Source: an uncultured Clostridia bacterium (GTDB lineage: Bacteria > Bacillota_A > Clostridia > Christensenellales > Aristaeellaceae). From it: a DNA stretch of 12,168 bases. The DNA lies in contig CAKUDW010000034.1 in assembly GCA_934645275.1 (NCBI GenBank), forward strand, positions 1 to 12,168, read 5' to 3'. Positions 7,801 through 12,168 of this stretch are shown piece by piece (within the stretch, counting starts at the first letter, position 1; each line of letters begins with the position of its first letter). The position numbers and the translations under genes are program-made. Below the pieces are notes generated by a model. It was given only the letters and a program-made list of their open reading frames with translations, did not search any database and had not been told where the DNA came from.

Positions 7801-7926
7801 GAAACGCGGCCCGCAAAGATACTGGAGTATTTTGACGGCGTGTTTAAATTCTCAGATGCGGATAAGCAGCGCTATTTCGGCGATGCGATGGCCCAAATAG
7901 CCGCTTATTCGCAGACGCAGCAGTAA
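4822..7926 (+). CDS. Membrane-anchored CotH-kinase protein with three LTD domains (copy 1)
   Basis: This 1034-aa protein is predicted to sit outside the membrane on one anchor. A Lys/Arg-rich cytoplasmic tail (1-43) and a transmembrane helix (about 44-65) are followed by three lamin-tail (LTD) beta domains at about 81-218, 238-375 and 392-530. Each LTD has a (N/S)E(V/A)M start, a DW/DYxEI segment, an FKLS-type strand and a closing TPGxxN. A chitobiase-C-terminal/Fn3-associated-like domain (about 541-616, IYYTLDCSDP) comes next, then a CotH kinase domain (about 624-930). CotH proteins are atypical kinases; Bacillus CotH phosphorylates spore-coat proteins. Putative active-site features are GIKLHGQYSR (G691-R700) with nearby lysines, the GNGDTLN motif (D869, N872), and DLDW (D891, D893, W894) as the likely metal site. 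The start is GTG with a good Shine-Dalgarno. The gene leads a tight operon with its paralogue, a VTC protein and DUF4956. The substrate is unknown. Confidence 0.9.
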   Translation: MSESKKARQGSKSGRAVSAKKHNTNTKKKAANWIGRRDARGNTFTALLALAGVAAIALSFAAQWLANSSARSSQAAAAGAVHINEVMSENATALLTVNGDAPDWIEIVNDGATRVNLNRYALLLESAPNKIFNFPSVSLEPGEYLLIYADGSKTSSAREELHAPFKLSASGGDALLLLDAQGQAIDMVTLPELAADSAYCRAADGSWQVSTKATPGAPNVFSDTVEAAAADVSVVQGALEISEAMSSNALYFQDESGNTPDYVEIHNRSGASVNLAGWYLSDDNAKLKKWTFPAVTIPADGYLAVHCSGLDRTDDPNHLHTSFKLGSDGETVYLTSPEGQTVSAVQIPALNDSQAWSLFNGEWSTELAPTPGLPNTHDSAAALNAQLFGGHGGVYISEVMASPTSQKYDWVEIYNGGAQAVDLSGCGLSDDASRPRRWQFPSGTVIQPGEYKGVYLSGQSTTSLDGFVNADFKLSKDGGYTVCLSTPEGRAMDAIYLPRQYSGISYGRAQGQNGCFYFAQATPGVANSGSMYRGKAAIAQYSVQGGLFHTGDSFQVELTAPEGSQIYYTLDCSDPDTSATLYTGPIAVNATTILRTRVYRDGYMESYMDTQSYLYDVRNEDGAVAVVSLVSDWENLTSDEKGIMIKGPNATDKFPYGSMNKGANFWMDWEREAHVELFEPDGNQAISQECGIKLHGQYSRAADVKAFKVIARGEYGDNRFHYPIFSNRDYTEYQSFLLRASGQDYNMAFMRDSVLSTLAADTSVMYQESEACVVYINGEYYSLMYLRERINTASICQFEGWEGMEDDIDLIKANSREMQGSNATYEQLIQYLKTHDSNTQEAYEYIDSTIDLQNYLEYMAIEIFVGNGDTLNVKRYRNAKTDGKWRYVLFDLDWAFYVDTNSIARWLDPSGMGTNKYTDTTLFIACMKNDTIRDRFLTYFGQQLATTFSSESVMAKIRERYELIDGLLPDYLQKLGITEAQYAKQLKKFASYAETRPAKILEYFDGVFKFSDADKQRYFGDAMAQIAAYSQTQQ

Positions 7927-7958
7927 ACCTGCCATAAACGCGCCCGGAAAGGAATGAA

Positions 7959-10940
7959 ATGGCGAAAAAACAAGGTGGCGTGAGCTGGATCAGCTGGGAC
8001 GGCACGCGATGGCGACCGTCGGCGGCAGGCGTTGCGTTGGCCTGCCTCGCGCTGGCGCTTGCAGTGGGAGCGCTGATCTTTCAGAGCAGCGAAAACGATG
8101 CGGCGGCGCTCGGCAACTATGACATACGTCTTACAGAATTGGTTTCTGATAACCGCGCTTCGCTAGTGGCGGCGGACGGCAGCACGCCGGATTGGGTTGA
8201 GATTGAGAATGCCGGAAACGCCGCGGTTTCATTGAAAAACTATGCGCTGATGCACGAAACGGGAATCGGCAATCTGTTTGTATTTCCGAATATTTCGCTG
8301 AGCCCGGGAGAGCGGCTGATCATATTGGCGGATGGCTCGAGTACCGTTTCGCAGAACGGTGAATTGCATGCGCCGTTTAAGCTTTCCGCATCCGGAGGCG
8401 ACGCGCTGTATCTGTTGGATTCGAGCAGCCGCGTGATCGACGCAGTGGAACTTCCCGAGATGAGCGCGGATTGGGCCTATTGCCGCACGAGCGCAGGCGA
8501 TTGGGAGCTCAGCGCGACGCCCACGCCCGGCGAGCGCAACGAAATCACAGAAAGCGCCGAACAACGAGCCGCCAACATTCAGGCAGTGGCGGGCGATGTC
8601 GCGATTACCGAGGTCATGAGTGCGAATTCGCTCTACATTCCGGATGATCAGGGCGCGTACAGCGATTATATCGAGCTGCACAATACCAGCGATAGCGCCG
8701 TGAATCTGGCGGGCTGGGCGCTGTCGGACGATGCAAGCCGGCTTACCAAGTGGCAGTTTCCCGCAGTGACGATTCCTGTGGACGGCTATCTGATAGTCTA
8801 TTGCAGCGGCGAGAGCCGCACGGATAATCCCGCGCAGCTGCACGCAAATTTCAAGCTGTCGCGTTCGGGTGAGAACGTTTACCTCACCGATGCGCAGGGA
8901 CAGGTGGTTTCGGCGGTAGATGTGCCGCTGCTGGAAAAGAATCAGGCCTGGTCGTATGTCGATGGCGACTGGACGGCGGCGAACGCGCCCACGCCGGGCG
9001 GCGCGAATGTTGAGATGGCGGCGGGCCGGGCGATTGGTCGCGGCGGCGAGCTGATGATCAGCGAGATTATGGCCGCGCCCAGCAGCGAGCCCTGCGACTG
9101 GATCGAGATTTACAATTCCGGCGCGCAGACGGTGGAACTAAGCGGTTATGGGCTTTCGAATAACTGCGACAAGCCGCGCAAGTGGCAGTTTCCGCAGGGA
9201 ACCGTGATTCAGCCGGGGGCGTATATGTGCGTGTGCTGCGCTAAAAAGGAAGAAACAACGCTCTACGGCATGCCCAATACGGGCTTTGCGCTTTCAGACT
9301 CGGGTGGGTATACGATTTTGCTGGCCGCACCGGATGGCACGGTGCTTGATTCGGTGTTCTTGCCTCGGCAGTATGACGGCGTATCCTATGGGCGAACGGA
9401 AGCCGGCGGCGATTTCTATTACCTTGCATCCGGAACGCCGGGTGCAGCCAACGCCGTTCAGCGCTATACGGATCGGGTGGGCATGGCTCGCTGTTCCGTG
9501 GCAGGCGGACTGTATAAGACCGGCGATAGCTTCCAGATAACCCTGAGCGCGCCGGAGGGCTGCCGCATCTACTATACGCTGGACTGCAGCGATCCCACAG
9601 AGGCGTCTACGCCCTATACCGAGCCCATTTCCGTGAACGGTACCACGATATTGCGCACGCGCGTGTATCGCGACGGTTGGATGCCTTCGTTTATCGATAC
9701 GCAGAGCTATCTCTACGATATCAATAATTCGGACAGCTATCGCGTCGTTTCGCTGGTTTCTGATCCGGCGAACCTGTACAGCGACGAAAAGGGCATTATG
9801 GTAATGGGGCCGAAGGCCTATGAAAAGTGGCCCTATGGCGATTATGGGCGCGGCGCGAATTTCTGGATGGACTGGGAGCGTGAAGCGCACGTTGAACTGT
9901 TTGAGCCCGGCGGCGCCGGCACGGCCATTTCGCAGGGCTGCGGCATCAAAATGCACGGCCGTCACAGCCGTACGCTTGATGTGAAGCCCATGAAGGTGAT
10001 CGCGCGCAAAAAATATGGCGCGGGGAGCTTCGATTATCCGATCTTTTCCAAGCGCGATTACGCGCAGTACCAGTCTTTCCTGCTGCGCGCGTCGGGCCAG
10101 GATTACAAGAGCACCTTCATGCGCGATTCGGTTTATACCGCGTTGGCGGCGGATTCGTCGCTGATGTATCAGGAATCGGAGCTTTGCGTCTGTTATCTGA
10201 ACGGTGAATACTACAGCATGATGTATCTGCGCGAACGCATCAACGCCTATTCTATCTGCCAGTTCGAGGGATGGGAAGGAGATGAGGTGGCGCTGGATAT
10301 CGTAAAGGGCAAGCAGATTATTATTCAGGGCAGCAACGATAGCTTTACGGCGCTCAATGCGTGGCTGGAAGCGCACGATGCCGCCAGCCGCGAGGCCTAT
10401 GAGATGATTGACGCGAACATCGATATCGACAATTTTCTGGAATATCTGGTGTACGCGGGCTATGCCTCTGAAACGGATACATTTAATGTGAAGCGCTATC
10501 GCAACGCAAATGCCGACGGCAAGTGGCGCTGGATTATCTACGATATCGATCGTGGCCTGCGCGAGAATGTGGATGTATATACCCTGTTTGCCGACGGCAG
10601 CTTCGCTACGCTGTTTAAGGCATGCATGCAGAATCCGGATATCCGCGCGCGTTATCTTGAAATCATGAACCGTTATCTGGCCACCACGCTTTCTTCCGAA
10701 AATGTGCTTGCGCGGTTCGAAGCGCGCTGGCAGGAACTTCAGCCGCTGTTCCCGGATTATCTGAAGAAGCTTGGGCTGGAGATGAGCCGCTTTAACGAGC
10801 GGCGGCAATCGCTGATAAAATGCGTCAATAATCGCCCGGCCCAGCTGATCAGGCATTGCATGAATTACCTTGGCATGAGCCAGGCGGAGGCGGAGGCCTG
10901 CTTTGCAGATGCGATTGCCGCGATCCGCGCCGGAACTTGA
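7959..10940 (+). CDS. Membrane-anchored CotH-kinase protein with three LTD domains (copy 2)
   Basis: A 993-aa paralogue of the preceding gene, with the same order of domains. A short cytoplasmic tail and a transmembrane helix (about 21-41) lead into LTD domains starting near residues 55, 214 and 365. A chitobiase-C-terminal-like domain (about 515-587) and a CotH kinase domain (about 594-900) follow. Long blocks match copy 1, for example the GANFWMDWEREAHVELFEP stretch and the ICQFEGWEG segment. GIKMHGRHSR starts at G662. The DTFN motif (D840, N843) and D862-I-D864 are retained. However, the Trp usual after DxD is Arg865, and the residues before D840 are SET rather than GNG. The putative catalytic residues are thus present in an altered setting, and activity could differ from copy 1. 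The ATG start has AAAGGA five bases before it and lies 32 bases after copy 1, so the two are co-transcribed. Probably an old tandem duplication of the whole gene. Confidence 0.9.
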   Translation: MAKKQGGVSWISWDGTRWRPSAAGVALACLALALAVGALIFQSSENDAAALGNYDIRLTELVSDNRASLVAADGSTPDWVEIENAGNAAVSLKNYALMHETGIGNLFVFPNISLSPGERLIILADGSSTVSQNGELHAPFKLSASGGDALYLLDSSSRVIDAVELPEMSADWAYCRTSAGDWELSATPTPGERNEITESAEQRAANIQAVAGDVAITEVMSANSLYIPDDQGAYSDYIELHNTSDSAVNLAGWALSDDASRLTKWQFPAVTIPVDGYLIVYCSGESRTDNPAQLHANFKLSRSGENVYLTDAQGQVVSAVDVPLLEKNQAWSYVDGDWTAANAPTPGGANVEMAAGRAIGRGGELMISEIMAAPSSEPCDWIEIYNSGAQTVELSGYGLSNNCDKPRKWQFPQGTVIQPGAYMCVCCAKKEETTLYGMPNTGFALSDSGGYTILLAAPDGTVLDSVFLPRQYDGVSYGRTEAGGDFYYLASGTPGAANAVQRYTDRVGMARCSVAGGLYKTGDSFQITLSAPEGCRIYYTLDCSDPTEASTPYTEPISVNGTTILRTRVYRDGWMPSFIDTQSYLYDINNSDSYRVVSLVSDPANLYSDEKGIMVMGPKAYEKWPYGDYGRGANFWMDWEREAHVELFEPGGAGTAISQGCGIKMHGRHSRTLDVKPMKVIARKKYGAGSFDYPIFSKRDYAQYQSFLLRASGQDYKSTFMRDSVYTALAADSSLMYQESELCVCYLNGEYYSMMYLRERINAYSICQFEGWEGDEVALDIVKGKQIIIQGSNDSFTALNAWLEAHDAASREAYEMIDANIDIDNFLEYLVYAGYASETDTFNVKRYRNANADGKWRWIIYDIDRGLRENVDVYTLFADGSFATLFKACMQNPDIRARYLEIMNRYLATTLSSENVLARFEARWQELQPLFPDYLKKLGLEMSRFNERRQSLIKCVNNRPAQLIRHCMNYLGMSQAEAEACFADAIAAIRAGT

Positions 10941-10969
10941 GCTTACAATTACAGGAGATGATTGCCCCG

Positions 10970-11683
10970 ATGCCAGAGAACAAGAGAACAAAGCTGCCTG
11001 CGCGCCACGAATTGAAGTGCTTCATCAATCCGGCAGAACTGGAGGCGCTGCGCGCGCGGCTCAGGCCGGTGCTGACGTTGGACAAGCACTGCGTTGGTGG
11101 GCGGCCATATGTGATCCGGTCGTTGTATTTCGACGATATTGACGACAGTGCCTATTACGATAAAGTGGCCGGTGTGATGGCGCGCGATAAATATCGCATT
11201 CGCATCTATCGCCATTCGGACAAGGAGATATTTCTGGAACGCAAGCGCAAATTGGGCGATCTGATCCAGAAATCTTCCGTGCAGATCACGCGGCGGCTGT
11301 GTGACCAGATTATTTCCGGCGATCCGCGCGGATTGCAGACCTCTAAGAATCCGCTGCTTCAGGACGTGTATGTGCAGATGCGCACGCGCCTGCTTCGCCC
11401 GGCAGTGATTGTGGATTATGCGCGCGAGGCCTACCTGCATCCGGCGGAGAATGTGCGCATCACCTTTGATTTGAACCTGCGCTCCGGCCTGCATTCGGTG
11501 GATTTGTTCAATCCGAACATCCCCACCGTGTGTCCGCACGATGGGAATGTAGAAATACTGGAGGTCAAGTTCGATAATTATCTGCCCGCCTACATTCAGG
11601 CGCTGCTTGGCGGCATTCAGGCCGACCGCAGCGCGGTTTCCAAGTATGTGCTGTGCCGCCGGTTCGAACCGCTCGGCCGCTGA
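10970..11683 (+). CDS. VTC-domain (polyphosphate-polymerase-like) protein
   Basis: A 237-aa protein with essentially one VTC domain of the triphosphate-tunnel (CYTH/TTM-like) superfamily. In yeast Vtc4 this fold polymerises polyphosphate from ATP. Tunnel residues are recognisable: the R12-HEL-K16 entry motif, R76 and R78 in KYRIRIY, K92 in LERKRK, K101, R163 and R171 in the RITFDLNLR stretch, the metal-binding E198 in EILEVKF, and K225 in SKYV. No membrane helix or SPX domain is present, so it should be cytosolic and work with a membrane partner. The neighbouring DUF4956 protein is the obvious candidate. The start is chosen at ATG 10970, with AGGAG 12 bases upstream; ATG 10958 is in frame but abuts that motif. 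Further upstream the frame is open only within the preceding gene. It begins 29 bases after CotH copy 2. Whether it makes polyphosphate or another product is unknown. Confidence 0.88.
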   Translation: MPENKRTKLPARHELKCFINPAELEALRARLRPVLTLDKHCVGGRPYVIRSLYFDDIDDSAYYDKVAGVMARDKYRIRIYRHSDKEIFLERKRKLGDLIQKSSVQITRRLCDQIISGDPRGLQTSKNPLLQDVYVQMRTRLLRPAVIVDYAREAYLHPAENVRITFDLNLRSGLHSVDLFNPNIPTVCPHDGNVEILEVKFDNYLPAYIQALLGGIQADRSAVSKYVLCRRFEPLGR

Positions 11684-11695
11684 TAGAACAGAAGC

Positions 11696-11716
11696 GTATT
11701 TAAAATACCAAGGAGG
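11696..11716 (+). promoter_or_regulatory. Palindrome and consensus Shine-Dalgarno before the DUF4956 gene
   Basis: GTATTT-A-AAATAC (11696-11708) is a 13-base palindrome in the 42-base gap after the VTC gene. It is followed by AAGGAGG (11710-11716) nine bases before the ATG. This is the strongest ribosome-binding site in the operon. The palindrome could be a protein site or chance. Confidence 0.4.
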
Positions 11717-11725
11717 ATACTCAAA

Positions 11726-12168
11726 ATGAACGATTTTTCCGGACTTTGGAGCTCTCAGACCATTACGCCCTCTTCCTGGCTGACCATTCTCGTGTCCCTG
11801 CTGCTGGCCTTTGTGGTGGGGCTGTTCATCGCGTGGGTTTATCGCCGGAATTTCCGCGGCGTGATGTATTCGAATAACTTTACGCTCACGCTCGTGCTGA
11901 TGACGCTGATTACCTGCCCCGTGGTCATGTGTATCCGTGAATCCATCGCGCTGTCAATGGGTATGGTGGGCGCGCTGTCCATTGTGCGCTTCCGCACCGC
12001 CGTGAAGGATCCATTGGACACGGCTTACATGTTCTGGGCGCTCACAATGGGTATCCTGCTGGGGGCGGGCCAGTTTTTCCTCACGGTACTCACGGTCATC
12101 GGCATCGCCGTGCTGATTACGGTGCTGGTGCAGATTCAGTCCCGCAGAATGAACAGCTTCCTGCTGGT
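11726..12168 (+). CDS. DUF4956 multi-pass membrane protein (partial, runs off window)
   Basis: The first 147 residues of a DUF4956-family integral membrane protein are present; the 3' end lies beyond the window. Hydrophobic segments are at about residues 17-38, 53-70, 100-118 and 119-136. The family hallmark is the loop GALSIVRFRTAVKDPLDTAYMFWA (82-105), with conserved Arg, Lys and Asp near the membrane. The function of DUF4956 is not known. From memory it is very often encoded next to VTC-domain and CotH proteins, as here, which suggests it is the membrane component that works with the VTC enzyme. The ATG has an AAGGAGG Shine-Dalgarno at nine bases. It is the fourth gene of the operon. Confidence 0.9.
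   Translation, partial: MNDFSGLWSSQTITPSSWLTILVSLLLAFVVGLFIAWVYRRNFRGVMYSNNFTLTLVLMTLITCPVVMCIRESIALSMGMVGALSIVRFRTAVKDPLDTAYMFWALTMGILLGAGQFFLTVLTVIGIAVLITVLVQIQSRRMNSFLL

Noticed and set aside
10856..10969. Upstream extension of the VTC frame
   Set aside because: The extension lies mostly inside CotH copy 2 and encodes a Gly/Arg/Cys-rich stretch not typical of VTC proteins. The VTC fold begins just after the ATG at 10970.
9294..10991. 565-aa open frame on the minus strand, antisense to CotH copy 2
   Set aside because: It mirrors the coding frame of a recognised kinase gene, has Ile/Arg/His-biased composition and no domain I can recognise. A similar shadow occurs opposite copy 1 (7078-7764).
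11660..11671. CGGTTCGAACCG, resembling a tRNA T-arm
   Set aside because: It is inside the VTC coding sequence, and there is no matching acceptor, D or anticodon arm nearby. It is a chance palindrome.
1..12168. Mobile elements, CRISPR arrays or phage genes
   Set aside because: No transposase, integrase, regular short repeats with spacers, or att-like duplications were seen. The only large repeat is the paralogous CotH pair.

Overview
The window looks like chromosome from a GC-rich, spore-forming member of the Clostridia (Firmicutes/Bacillota). Support comes from a ytfI/ytfJ (GerW-family) sporulation pair, a full-length ribonuclease Y, purine-rich Shine-Dalgarno sequences, and the surface/phosphate-polymer genes on the right. 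The genus cannot be fixed from sequence alone. The coding strand is rich in GCG/CGC-type codons, and AT-rich DNA is confined to short intergenic regulatory stretches.

Left block, minus strand (about 1-2140): a DUF2953/YtfI-like membrane protein overlaps a YtfJ/GerW-family sporulation protein by 31 bases. A 323-aa protein of unknown family follows. Its Shine-Dalgarno lies inside a near-perfect 13-nt-arm inverted repeat, which suggests translational or transcriptional gating between ytfJ and this gene. A sigma-F-like promoter candidate precedes the pair. A good sigma-A-type promoter at the extreme left points out of the window toward an unseen gene.

Middle block, plus strand (about 2160-4660): an extended -10 promoter drives a small-domain RNA methyltransferase of the RsmC/YbxB type, followed by a hairpin-plus-T-run terminator. 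Next is rny (ribonuclease Y, GTG start), closed by a very strong 12-bp hairpin.

Right block, plus strand (about 4680-12168, continuing beyond the window): an AT-rich promoter region leads into four closely spaced genes (gaps of 32, 29 and 42 bases). Two are very large tandem paralogues, each with one N-terminal membrane anchor, three lamin-tail (LTD) domains, a chitobiase-C-terminal-like beta domain and a CotH-type kinase domain. The third is a VTC-domain (polyphosphate-polymerase-like) protein. The fourth is a DUF4956 multi-pass membrane protein, cut by the window edge.

The right block is the part most likely to be an incompletely described system. A cytosolic triphosphate-tunnel polymerase, a polytopic membrane protein and two anchored extracytoplasmic kinase-like proteins with adhesive/beta-sandwich arrays are encoded together. 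I infer a membrane-associated machine that makes or moves a phosphorylated product and modifies surface proteins or polymers. The chemistry cannot be proved from sequence.
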